A stretch of DNA of 64,000 nt from Ceratorhiza oryzae-sativae. Its lineage: Eukaryota; Basidiomycota; Agaricomycetes; Cantharellales; Ceratobasidiaceae. A program made the position numbers and the translations under genes. Location: the NCBI GenBank assembly GCA_030998015.1, contig JARWMV010000062.1, positions 17,704 to 81,703 on the forward strand, written 5' to 3'. The first letter of the stretch is position 1; every line of letters begins with the position of its first letter. Of this stretch, positions 32,258 to 42,550 are shown piece by piece. The notes beneath the pieces were generated by a model. That model was not told the origin of the DNA. It did not search any database and saw only the letters and a list, made by a program, of their open reading frames with translations.

Positions 32258-34557
32258 TCAGAAGCTCTGAATGGAGGTACGAACATCTGTCTAGTTATCC
32301 AGACGATATTTTGTACTTACCCATTAATATAGCCATCAAGGTCCTACTCGAACGCGTCCCGTATGAAATTAGGAGGTTAGCGAAGTTTAGGAAAGGGGTT
32401 CACGTTGGGCCAGGGGTAGTTCTCCCCAATAATGTAGCGTTTCATCTGTCTGCGGGTCTGAAATATATGATGTTTTCTCCTGTGAATCGTTCGATCGTCA
32501 GTCATGCGTGGCAAGATTTTTGCAACCGATTAAGATGGAAGTACTTCTTCCTGAACAAAGACGCTGACAATGATGCTGAAGCAGAATACCTACTGCAATT
32601 TGACTTCAAAGGAAAAACCTCAGAAGGTGCGCCTGATATGAGTCGAAACATGGAAGCAGGTCTTGAGAAAGGGCAAGCGTCTATTGAGCGTATGCTCGAT
32701 GCTATTCCCCCTCATGGATTGCCAAGAGATCACGGTCTTGTGCAGTTAAAGCCTGTTAAGGACTTCATCGACAACGGTGGATACTTAGTCCTTCCTACGG
32801 ACAAAAACCTTGGATGTGCGGTCGTAACACATGAATGGTACCTTCAGCAGTGCCTTAAAATGCTTGAATCTAAAGACTATCAAAAAGTAGTCCCATTCAT
32901 AGCATTAGGACATATGGTTAGAAAACGCGAAGCTATCAGGAAACTGGCTAAAGAAGGGGAATGGCCTGGTGTCTCTAAACAGCAACGTAAGTGGTGTGTA
33001 CACGCCATCCCTGAATGGGATCCTTGGAAAGGAATGCCCAGGTTTTATGGTATCCCCAAGATACATAAAAACCCATGGAAACTGAGACCAATCGTTCCAT
33101 GTCATTCAGCAATGGTAAATCCAGCCACAAAGATTTTCAGCCATTTACTCAAGCCTATAGTCAAGGCGCGACCTTACGTTTTAGAAGGAAGTAAGGCTCT
33201 AGCTATTGTGCTTGAAGGGGTGAAACTCCCCAAGGATCGGAAAGTATGGATAGTGTCAGGCGATGTCACGGCCTATTATCCAAATGTTCCACTCTTTGAG
33301 AGTAGGAAGATTGTGGCTACATACTGTATAGACCACTATTATCCTGAACGGTTTAATGATAATGACGAATTGGGAGAATTATCAGAAAACCAGATCCATA
33401 AGATGAAGGCGTTCTATGACCTTTTCAACATAGCTAACAACAATCTCATCTTCAGATTTCAAGACCAGTTCTACAGGCAACTTAAAGGTTTGGCTATGGG
33501 TGTAGCGTCATCCCCAGACATAGCCAACCTGTATGGTGCTTATTTTGAAGAACAATTTATACCAACTGAGGCTAGAATTTTATTCTACAGAAGGTATATC
33601 GATGACGTACTAGCTATAGTAGAGGCAGATGACCATGAAGAAGCCTTGAAGATATGTAGCGGTATTAAATTCGATGGCTGCGAAATCGTATGGTCTGCGA
33701 ATAGAGACTTCTCTATCTTTCTGGATATGTTCATATTTATAAAGGATGACTGCGTCCATTATAGAGTGTACAAGAAAGCGCAGAACAATCAAGAACGTAT
33801 CCCATGGGCGTCTCACCATCCTCTTGATGTCAAAAGAGGTACCTTCATTGGTGAAATTACCAGGATGGCTACCCTGTCGAGTACCAAGGAGTACTACGAA
33901 CTGGCCTTGAAGGATCTGCGGGATCTGTACTTGGCCAGGGGGTACCCACCTCACTGCATTAAAACATGGCTGAATAAGCATGCAACCAAACGCTGGAGGA
34001 ACCGTTTGGTTCTGAAAGATGTCACATTAGAACAGACAGGCAGGTTGCACGTCATCAAGACAGTGTTTAATCCAGTATGGGACTACGTTGACATACACGA
34101 AGTACACAACGCGATACTTAGTGAATGGAACAAAGAAACTGTTCCAAGGCAAACAGCTTGGCAGCTCACGCTGTTTGAGGTTGGGGTGGCACAGCCCCAA
34201 CGCAGAACCCGGCATTGCAAGGTTGCGCGTGTTACAGCTAACCTTGCTTCTGTGTCGGAGGTGGTTAGTGAGTCTGACTCCAATCAGGAGGAAGAAGATC
34301 ACCTACCCAGGTCCGCGCAGCTTGGAATACAGGACAGGACAGCACGCAAAAACCTTAGGACAAAGGATGATGCCCTTGCCCAACTAGTCAATCAACGCCT
34401 GATATTATCTTGCAAGCGCCCGCTGGCAATTGGGGATTTAACATCTACATGGCGAAAAATAGTTCTAGCGTACAATGAGGATGAACGCTTTGGTTTGCCA
34501 GAGTACATCTTCAATCGTGTATGGGAGGATCTTGACACAGATCCTCCATTGCATTAG
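32167..34557 (+). CDS. PLE reverse transcriptase (ORF2), endonuclease-deficient
   Basis: The frame is open from 32167, and no ATG appears before the RT-like sequence, so it is likely expressed by -1 frameshift or splicing from ORF1. From 32311 the protein is about 748 codons. Signature blocks: LPTDKNLGCAVVTHEWY, PRFYGIPKIHKNPWKLRPIV (about residue 243), VTAYYPNVP (about 317), LKGLAMGVASSPDIANLY (about 393) and the catalytic YRRYIDDVLAIV (about 428), then IFLDMFIFI and a SHHPLDVKRG motif. These are the PLE/telomerase-clade RT hallmarks. The C-terminal 200 residues are acidic/basic mixed and lack a GIY-YIG endonuclease. Intact with no internal stops. Confidence 0.88.
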   Translation, partial: PCSETQVQGPRRKQEQRRQFQRWAEQKIQVIRSSEWRYEHLSSYPDDILYLPINIAIKVLLERVPYEIRRLAKFRKGVHVGPGVVLPNNVAFHLSAGLKYMMFSPVNRSIVSHAWQDFCNRLRWKYFFLNKDADNDAEAEYLLQFDFKGKTSEGAPDMSRNMEAGLEKGQASIERMLDAIPPHGLPRDHGLVQLKPVKDFIDNGGYLVLPTDKNLGCAVVTHEWYLQQCLKMLESKDYQKVVPFIALGHMVRKREAIRKLAKEGEWPGVSKQQRKWCVHAIPEWDPWKGMPRFYGIPKIHKNPWKLRPIVPCHSAMVNPATKIFSHLLKPIVKARPYVLEGSKALAIVLEGVKLPKDRKVWIVSGDVTAYYPNVPLFESRKIVATYCIDHYYPERFNDNDELGELSENQIHKMKAFYDLFNIANNNLIFRFQDQFYRQLKGLAMGVASSPDIANLYGAYFEEQFIPTEARILFYRRYIDDVLAIVEADDHEEALKICSGIKFDGCEIVWSANRDFSIFLDMFIFIKDDCVHYRVYKKAQNNQERIPWASHHPLDVKRGTFIGEITRMATLSSTKEYYELALKDLRDLYLARGYPPHCIKTWLNKHATKRWRNRLVLKDVTLEQTGRLHVIKTVFNPVWDYVDIHEVHNAILSEWNKETVPRQTAWQLTLFEVGVAQPQRRTRHCKVARVTANLASVSEVVSESDSNQEEEDHLPRSAQLGIQDRTARKNLRTKDDALAQLVNQRLILSCKRPLAIGDLTSTWRKIVLAYNEDERFGLPEYIFNRVWEDLDTDPPLH

Positions 34558-34590
34558 ACAAGTTTGTGATAGAGTTGGTTCAAACCCAAC

Positions 34591-35238
34591 CCCTAACACA
34601 ACCTAACCGAACTTAACCTAACGTTAATCCTAACCAGATTAAGTAATGGTTAAGGGAGGATTAGTCATCTTTGATGACTTGTCCTTTACTCTCTAGCTGA
34701 CTAAGTGTCATGTGACTCAGGGTATATTACAAATCCCTGGTCACTTAGTCAAGCACTTCTTGGTCCTCAGGGTCTGAGCGCCTGTTCCGGCGCTTTGAGA
34801 ACCCTCAGGGTTCACCAGGCAGGGTCTGGGTGGAGTTGAGTTGAGCCCTCGGCCGGTTGATCCTCGGATCGCCGAGTCCGTGGGAGCCTTGGCTTCACAC
34901 GGATCAGCTCGGTTCGGACCTTGATGGTTCTTGGCGTTGGTCAGGTGTCTCCCCCTGATTGGCCAGTCGTGTGGAGGAATGATCACATGGACGGTTACCA
35001 TGCGGTCAGGATCAGTCAGCTGTTCTTCTCCTTTGTTCGGTTAAGTCTTCTTCCCTTGGCGTTTCTCATGCCAGTGACGTGGCATGTTCGTCTGCCACAG
35101 CATAAAAAGACACAGTGGAAGGGCTCTGATGAGTATCTACGAAAGTCTCTCCCAGGTAATTACCTAGGAGTTCTTAGCCTTTCTTCCGCTCGTCGCCGCT
35201 CGTGCTTGCTCCACTCACACTCACGTCTCCTCGCTCCA
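34591..35238 (+). repeat. PLE terminal repeat, copy 2
   Basis: Directly follows ORF2 after about 30 nt and is the 3' terminal repeat of the longest copy. It ends TCGCTCCA and is followed by CCTAAC. Confidence 0.85.
35118..35183 (+). ncRNA. Hammerhead ribozyme, PLE copy 2
   Basis: Stem I GAAGGGCT (35118-35125) / AGCCTTTC (35176-35183), core CTGATGA at 35126-35132 and CGAAA. The stem III hairpin CTCCCAGGT/ACCTAGGAG has one mismatch. Compensated and neutral changes relative to copies 1 and 3 fall in the stem III arm and loop. Confidence 0.72.
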
Positions 35239-35244
35239 CCTAAC

Positions 35245-35337
35245 CTAGCGTACAATGAGGATGAACGTTTTGGCTTACCAGAATACATCTTCAATCGTGT
35301 ATGGGAGGATCTTGACACAGATCCTTCATTGCATTAG
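35245..35337 (+). pseudogene. ORF2 3'-end fragment of a truncated PLE copy
   Basis: Reads YNEDERFGLPEYIFNRVWED in frame to the stop, matching the last 30 codons of ORF2 (34465-34557). It begins right after CCTAAC, so this is a 5' truncation joined to telomeric sequence. Confidence 0.85.
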
Positions 35338-35370
35338 ACAAGTTTGTGATAGAGTTGGTTCAAACCCAAC

Positions 35371-36017
35371 CCCTAACACAACCTAACTGAACTTAACCTA
35401 ACATTAATCCTAACCAGATTAAGTAATGGTTAAGGGAGGATTAGTCATCTCGGATGACTTGTCCTTTACTCTCTAGCTGACTAAGTGTCACGTGACTCAG
35501 GGTATATTACAAATCCCTGGTCACTTAGTCAGGCACTTCTTGGTCCTCAGGGTCTGAGCGCCTGTTCCGGCGCTTTGAGAACCCTCAGGGTTCACCGGGC
35601 AGGGTCTGGGTGGAGTTGAGTTGAGCCCTCGGCCGGTTGATCCTCGGATCACCGAGTCCGTGGGAGCCTCGGCTCCACACGGATCAGCTCGGTTCGGACC
35701 TTGACAGTTCTTGGCGTTGGTCAGGTGTCTCCCCCTGATTGGCCAGTCGTGTGGAGGAGTGATCACATGGACGGTTACCATGCAGTCAGGATCAGTCAGC
35801 TGTTCTTCTCCTTTATTTGGTTAAGTCTTCTTTCCCTGGGCGTTTCTCACGCCAGTGACATGGCATGTTCGTCTGCCACGGCATAAAAAGACACAGTGGA
35901 AGGGCTCTGATGAGTATCTACGAAAGTCTCTCCCGGGTGATTACCTAGGAGTTCTTAGCCTTTCTTCCGCTCGTCGCCGCTCGTGCTCGCTCCGCTCGCA
36001 CTCACGCCTCCTCGCTC
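35371..36017 (+). repeat. PLE terminal repeat, copy 3
   Basis: Same as copies 1 and 2 and ends CCTCGCTC at 36017. The next bases (TACACAGCATAT) are unrelated, so this is the junction with the old chromosome. Confidence 0.85.
35899..35964 (+). ncRNA. Hammerhead ribozyme, PLE copy 3
   Basis: Stem I 35899-35906 / 35957-35964, core CTGATGA at 35907-35913, CGAAA, and stem III hairpin CTCCCGGGT/ACCTAGGAG. All catalytic-core positions are kept. Confidence 0.72.
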
Positions 36018-36059
36018 TACACAGCATATATGCACCATAATCATTCCATCAAATTCTAG

Positions 36060-37076
36060 GATTTTATCCCTCGGGTTAAAGCACACCTGCTGGCTCGCAT
36101 TTCGGGAGGTCGGTATGAGGACGAACAATCTCATGCTGAATATGAACTTGCTCGGGTTCATTTTCATCACGATAGCATATATTCACACCAGACCCTCAAA
36201 ATTCACTATACAACCTACGATACACGTCGTGCTCAAGATACAATTAATCCTTCAACCAAAAAGCGGTTTATTATGGTTCCTTCGGACAGCTATGGAATTG
36301 GGGAAATCGGCGCTCATTGGTTCTGGTACGCACGGGTGATCGGTATCTATCATGCCAATGTATCATATAACGGATCACACCCGAAACGAATGGACTTCCT
36401 GTGGGTACGGTGGCTTTCTCGTATGACCGATGTGCCGGGAGGCTGGGACTCGTGCCGACTCGATCAAGTCGGGTACTTTCCCGATTCGGAGGAATCTCAC
36501 GCGTTTGACTTTGTCGACCCGGCCGATGTGATTCGTGCAGTTCATTTGATTCCACGTTTTGTGGGAGGGCAGACTACATGCTACCTTGAATCTATGGAAT
36601 CACGTGGGGCAGATATCGACAAAAATAGTGACTGGAAGCACCATTACATTGCAAGGTGAGTCTATCCTCGCCAAAACAATATTTTCCGTGCCTTATTCTC
36701 TTGAATAATAGGTTTGCCGACCGTGACATGCTGATGCAGTTCAGTGGGATGGCGATAGGTCATATGACCCACTCACTTTCACCCGCGACTGCTGTCGGAG
36801 TACCTTCAGAAATACTCGCCGCAGGTATTAGTTCAGCCTCGTTTACCCCTTGATCGATCTGCTCAGAGTACTAAATGTATCTTGTTATTAGGTTATGAGT
36901 ACAACGAAATCGAAGATCTAAATAATGCTGGAAGTGAGAATGGGGATGAGGCTCATGGGTTGGAGGAAGGAGTAAACGGGGGCGAGGATGATAGTGAGAG
37001 TGAGGGAGATCATTCAGACGCCGATGATAGCGATGGGATGGCAGAGGATGGTGAGGATGAAGATGTGAGCTGGTAA
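36060..37076 (+). pseudogene. C-terminal part of a basidiomycete hypothetical protein, 5' end lost
   Basis: Starts after an intron-like acceptor (AAATTCTAG) with DFIPRVKAHLLARISGG, then IHYTTYDTRRAQDTINP, HWFWYARVIGIYHA, FLWVRWLSRM, VIRAVHLIPRF and RFADRDMLMQFSGMAIGHM. Exons 36060-36655, 36712-36824 and 36892-37076 join in phase (introns 56 and 67 nt) to a stop at 37074. The tail is very acidic. This module recurs in Agaricomycete hypothetical proteins, often beside transposase-type genes (recollection, not searched). Its N-terminal part is missing because the PLE array ends 42 nt upstream. Confidence 0.65.
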
Positions 37077-37555
37077 TTGCATGTCGCTGTATCAAATTTG
37101 AGAATCAATCATACTTCTGGACATTACGTATCCTTGCAGTTTACCAACTAAGTCTCACCCTACTTACTAGATACAGTTTACAACACGGCTCATGACTCCA
37201 ACCAGGCAACCTCGGATTGCCATATAATGATATCGTGTGACATTACAGATCCCATGATCATTGTGGGCAGGACGGAATGTCATACAATCGATCTTGGCGG
37301 TAAGTAATAGTCAGCTCATTTAGTAAGTGGTCTTAATCGATCAAAATGCACTCAAATCGTCCACAAGCATTTGGAGATTTGAAATTGATGAAAACCCTCG
37401 CGCCGATTTGCCGATGAATTAGTAATTTTTTTGATATGGAAGTCACCCACGGCCAGTATATCTTCATCATTGGTACACCTATCGATACTTTGTGCGAGGT
37501 AATGTTGTCCTTCCAGAGACGGTGCGAGAACCATCATCCAGCCCCAAAACCTAAC

Positions 37556-37696
37556 CTTAACGAGATTTCTGTTCTGGTGGCGATCCTGAAGGGCTAGTAA
37601 CTGCTGGTAGACGTTTCGCAAGTTGTCATCGCCGGGAAACAAGGGCTCGGGGTCATCGAGCTGGGGGAGGGGTCGTCTCCCCTGTTGGGCGGCCAT
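37556..37696 (-). CDS. First exon of a small unknown gene (tentative)
   Basis: ATG 37696 begins MAAQQGRRPLPQLDDPEPLF and continues LRNVYQQLLALQDRHQNR to a GTTAGG donor at 37555. It lies 115 bp from, and divergent to, the UBP12-like gene. Downstream exons (37077-37555) were not resolved. Function unknown. Confidence 0.35.
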
Positions 37697-37811
37697 GGCT
37701 GAAAAGTCTTGTCCGTAATTGGCACGCGGCCGATGACATAACGCTTACCTGAGGTTTGTCGGGCTCTGCTGTCTCCCCATCCGACACCGCCGACGCGTCA
37801 CCCCCATCTCG

Positions 37812-40800
37812 ATGGTCGAGAGCAGCCCTGGATCACCGCACCAACCGAGCCTCAAACGCGCGCGGAGCGACACCGGCGCATCGGGCAGCATGTCGCCGAA
37901 GCGAGCCAACTCGGAGGTTGTCGAGGAGGACATTGGTGCCGGCGGCCACCACGACGATGACATCGAGCACTACATGAGGCTCCAGGAAGAGGGTGGCGAG
38001 GCGGACATCGGGCTCTCTTCAATGGCCGCGCTGGACGAGCCGGTGGGCGATGGGGTGCTGACGGGGCAGGAACGGTACCAGATGATCGCCAACCTCGAAA
38101 AGATGCCGCTCGAGCTCGGCGCGATATGGTATGTCGTGGACAGACAGTGGATGCGCCAGTGGGAGAGAGCCTCCATCGGGAGTGGCGATGGCCTGCCCGG
38201 GCCCAGCGAGCAAACTATCGGCCCAGTCGACAACTCGGCCCTCATCGATGCCAACGCCGGGGGGCTCCATCCAGACCTCGCCTTGGGCGAGGACTACGCC
38301 CTCGTTCCTGAGGCTGCATGGCAAAAGTTCACGGAGTGGTAGGTGGTCTTTGTGTCTCCATCGCGAGGGCTCAACTATCCACAGGTACGGCAAGCCCGCC
38401 ACATCTCTCCCTCGCGAAGTCATAGCCTATGCCCCCGCCGAGCTACGCGTAGAAGTGTATCCTCCCGTCTTCCGTGTCTACCCCCTTCTTTCTCAAAATA
38501 CGATGACCCCCACCTCGGCGTCCCGCGTCGAAATCTCCTCCCTCTTGCATCTTTCTGTGCTTGCCGCCCGAGCTGCTGCCGCCCTCCAACTCCCCACCGA
38601 CAAGCCCTATCGTGTCTGGAACGTTCCCTCACAAACATCCACTACAAACGGCATTCGCGCTTCCGACATTGAACGCGGGACTCTCGTACCCATCCCCCTC
38701 GACTCGAAAACCCCTATTAGCGATTTTGTCAAAATCAGCGACATCCTTGTTGTGGAGACCCAAATCTCCGGCCAATGGCAACTCGATGCCGAGGCCGTCA
38801 CCCTCCCAGCGGATACAGACGCCGATGCCGACACTGACGAACCTCTTTTTTCACGGAACACCGATTGGATTGGGAACATGCAAAACCGACATGCAGCAAA
38901 TGTGACCCAGAGCCCAGATACCCTGCAGCCCCCTCGTAAAAGTGCGTTCTCAGGGTTGTCCTTTAGGGGAAAGAGCCCAGTTCCAGCTGTGCAACGTGGG
39001 ACGATGGGCCTCCAAAATCTGTGCGTGTTCTGTCGTCGTGTTTGCTCGCGGCTAACGTTCCCAAAGCGGAAACACTTGCTTCATGAATTCTGCCCTACAA
39101 TGTCTCGCTCACATCCCTGAGCTAGACGATTACTTCCTCTCTGGGCTCTATCGGCACGAACTCAACCCCGACAATCCACTCGGCATGCAAGGCCAGATCG
39201 CCAATGCGTTTGGTGCCCTGTTGCATCACCTCTACCCCGGATCAGGTGTTGCTCCGCCTAAACAAGAGCGCGGGTACTCGTCCTGGGGGTTTGGCGGCAG
39301 CTCCTCGTCTTCCTCCTACGCCCCTCGTGAGTTCAAGCAAACACTCGGTCGATTCGCACCCGCGTTCTCTGGATACCAACAACACGATACCCAGGAATTC
39401 CTTGGCTTCCTGCTCGACGGTCTTCATGAAGACCTTAACCGAGTGCTCAAGAAGCCATACGTCGAAAAACCTGAGTGGCCGGAAGACGGAGGAGGGCGTG
39501 AAGTCGAAGCCAGACTTGCGAGAGAGACATGGGAAGGCTACAAGCGACGAAACGACAGTATCATCGTCGACTTATTCCAGGGAATGTATAAAAGCACCCT
39601 GGTGTGCCCCGAATGTGCCAAGGTACGCCCGTCCGAATCATCGCTTGATCTAAGCTTACCAAGTGACACAGGTATCGATCACATTTGACCCATTCATGTA
39701 CCTCACTCTCCCGCTCCCCATCACAAAAACCTGGCGACACACGATCCATTACGTCCCCTGGGACGCCAACAAACCACCCCTGGCGGTTCAGATTGAGGTT
39801 CCGAAGGACTCGAGTTACGGGCACCTCAAGAAGTTGTTTGGGCGCTGGTTCAACGTGGATCCGGACAACGTGAGTAAAGCATCCGATTGCACGGCATTTC
39901 TCTCATAGCTTGCAGCTCCTCGCTGCAGAAGTCTGGTCACACAAATTCTATAAATACTACGAAGACTATATGAACTTGACCGATCTTGCCGAGAAAGACG
40001 TTCTAGTCATTTACGAGCTTCCTATTCCAGTCAAATCCGCGGCCAAGCCGACCCCAACCCACTTCAACAAGTTCAGCAAGCTCACTGCCCCCAAACCCGA
40101 TCCCGACGCGCCTTTCGTCCTACCCGTGTTCCACACGCACACGAATCGAGCAGCGTTTGGTGTCCCATTCTTGGTTATGCTCACGCCGGCTGAGGCGTGC
40201 TCCCGCCAGGCGATTTACCGTGCTGTCGTTGACCGGGTTCAGCGGTGGACAAGACTCCGGGCCAATTTGTGGAAATACCGTGGTGCGAGGAATGAGGTCC
40301 AGCCTGAGACCGAGCTGGAGGAGGTGGTGGCGAATATTGAACCTGTCGGACAGGTGGAAGGGCAGGAGAGCGTAACCGAGATCCGCGTCGATGACACGGG
40401 CGAGGAACCCGAGGTGGCTATCATACCTGCACCCTCCCCGGCCGACGTCGATATGATCGATGCGTCACACTCGGAAGTCAGTGAGACTCTGGCATCGGAC
40501 ATTGCCCCAACTATGACATCCGAACTTGCTCCAACGATCAGTTCCGAGTCCGTCCTGCCATCAAAAGACGTCGAAGAGGAGGAGAACCCTTTCGAGGTTC
40601 TTGGTCCTCAGGACGATCTATTCGAACTCAAGATTTACAACTCGGGAACGGCCACAGCGATGGAAACAGGGTTCAACTTGAATCCGACGATGGCTAGGTT
40701 CGTAGATTGGTCGACGCGCGAACCGCGGGTATCGGACATCGAAAGCGAGGGCGAGGACGAACATAGCTGCCCTCCCAAAAGGCAGAGATCCATTCCTGCC

Positions 40801-41953
40801 AGGCCGCTGATCAAAGCATCAGACGCCCTCATCTGCCAGTGGCAACCAACTTTTGTGGACCTGTTCTTTTCATCAGAGGACAGCTTGTTTGATCGGTGGG
40901 AGCCATTCGTCCACCCCGAGGTTGCAGCTCTTCGTGCAGCCCAAACCAAATCTCGTTCAGGGAAACAGGCTATCGATGTCGAAGACTGCTTGGATGAATT
41001 TACCAAGGAGGAGAAGTTGGGAGAAGATGACCTATGGTACTGTCCTCGGTGCAAAAAGCATCAACAAGCGACCAAGAAATTTGAGCTATGGTCTGTGCCA
41101 GACATTCTCGTGGTTCATCTCAAACGCTTCTCGAACGCACGCGCAATGCGGGACAAGATCGACGCGCTTGTGGAATTCCCGATTGATGGTTTAGATCTAG
41201 GGCGGCGTGTAGGGGTGGTAGGAACCGAAGGAGAGGGCTCAGAGGCCGACTACATCTATGATTTATTCGCGGTAGATGAACATATGGGAGGATTAGGAGG
41301 TGGCCATTACCGTGCTTACGCAAAAAATCCATCGGACAGTGAATGGTACCATTTCGACGATAGCTATGTCAGCAGGTCATCCGCTGAGGAATCGGTGGTA
41401 AGTTGTCCTCTAATTACGCCATCCCGGCCTAGATTGATGCCGTTTCCCCTTCAAGAATGCCAATGCCTACCTTTTGTTCTACCGTAGACGAGGCGCTGAA
41501 CCCAACGCGGCAACCAATAAGGTCCGCGCACGTATTAGTTCTGTCAACGACTCCCCGGCCATCCCCACCGAATCGAAGCCCATAGACGTATCCTCCGAGC
41601 CGGTTGTGCGAGCTAATTCTCCAATCGACACCGAACTGCCTTCATTCGAAGAATCGACATTTGACACCCTTGTCCCCGTATCAGCGTATGATCCCAATGT
41701 TCAATATCGATCCCAGGGTTCGGAAGATCCCGATGATGACCCATTCACAAACAACAATACCCCATCGCCCGGATCGGGCTCGACAGGCTCAGCAGGCGCG
41801 ACCTATGACTCTGCTGAAGAGCGGGACTTTGCGGAATCGACGGCAGGACTTGACTCAAGGTTCGCTCTGAGCGGGCCTATAACAGAAGTCGCGGTCACGG
41901 TGATCCAGGAGACTAAACCAGATACCCATCAAGGCGACAATAATGTTGTATAG
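37812..41953 (+). CDS. ubp12: Ubiquitin carboxyl-terminal hydrolase, UBP12/USP4-USP15 type
   Basis: Cysteine protease removing ubiquitin from proteins. Six exons (37812-38338, 38385-39020, 39067-39622, 39672-39869, 39916-41397, 41456-41953) give 1298 aa; introns are 45-58 nt. A DUSP domain (about 85-260: [15 protein letters not shown] ... [12 protein letters not shown]) precedes the USP domain. Cys box [12 protein letters not shown] with catalytic Cys392; His box [11 protein letters not shown] with His1103, then WYHFDDSYV. The USP fold is split by a long insertion with a ubiquitin-like segment and an acidic linker. Zinc-ribbon pairs CPECAK and CPRCKK support the fold. The C-terminal tail is Ser/Thr/Asp-rich. 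The DUSP plus split-USP layout is that of fungal Ubp12 and human USP4/11/15. Expected nuclear/cytoplasmic, linked in yeasts to signalosome and cullin control (family knowledge). Confidence 0.93.
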
Positions 41954-42550
41954 AGAATCACAGTAATAGCTCCGATGGTCCTGTGATAGGGTAATTAATT
42001 TGCTGTGATGTCGAGTGTCATCCCGGAGATGAAGTCTTAACGGGGCTGCGAGTGTTTACATATGCATATTGTAGATTAACGTGTCATTCAAAAGCAACTT
42101 CAATTTGAGTGTGGCTGTCCAGCACAACCAGCGAAGACGTGTGTGTGAGGTGGTGGAAAGCGATGTGATTACACTACGGAGCGCACACCCCCAGCTACCC
42201 CCCTAGTCCACCAGGGTACATTGGGAAAATATTCATCAAATGACCGGCAGGACTAAGAGCTAACTTTTCAGTGTGGTGGGCGGTACTAATAAAATAAGCT
42301 AGTCATGGCGAATGGTACATCCGTATGGCAATGTTTTCCTCGTCGTCATCACTCCACTGTGTGTTTGTGACTCTGCGCTTCAAGGGTGTTCGGAGACTCT
42401 CGTAGTGGTTCTCCGAGCGCCGGATTTGCTGAGAATGCTCTTTGGGTGATGAATTGCGCCACAAGGAGTTTGAGTCTAGATAAGACGTCGCTAACCCTGA
42501 CCACCTCATCACCCTGAAATGACCCTTTAGCAAAGCCAAGTCCTTGGGGG
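41954..42550. other. Convergent intergenic region
   Basis: Between the 3' ends of the UBP12-like gene and PIF1-A. On the minus strand a frame continues beyond the PIF1-A stop to 42303 and could be an alternatively spliced C-terminus; otherwise nothing is seen. Confidence 0.4.

Larger units (their letters stand above)
30682..36017 (+). mobile_element. Tandem array of three telomere-type Penelope-like (PLE) retroelement copies
   Basis: Left to right: copy C (only the terminal repeat, 30682-31312); a CCCTAA/CCTAA run (31313-31350); copy B (5'-truncated ORF1, full ORF2, terminal repeat, to 35238); a short CCTAAC (35239-35244); copy A (last ~95 nt of ORF2 plus terminal repeat, 35245-36017). All have the same orientation and the same 3' end (CCTCGCTC). 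ORF2 is a PLE reverse transcriptase without a GIY-YIG endonuclease. This matches the known endonuclease-deficient PLE class that adds itself to chromosome ends, where telomerase then caps the truncated 5' end. Gene-free left flank and truncated gene to the right fit a healed chromosome end. Confidence 0.85.

Noticed and set aside
33610..33981. 123-codon minus-strand frame inside the PLE reverse transcriptase
   Set aside because: Antisense shadow of the catalytic RT region; no independent signals.
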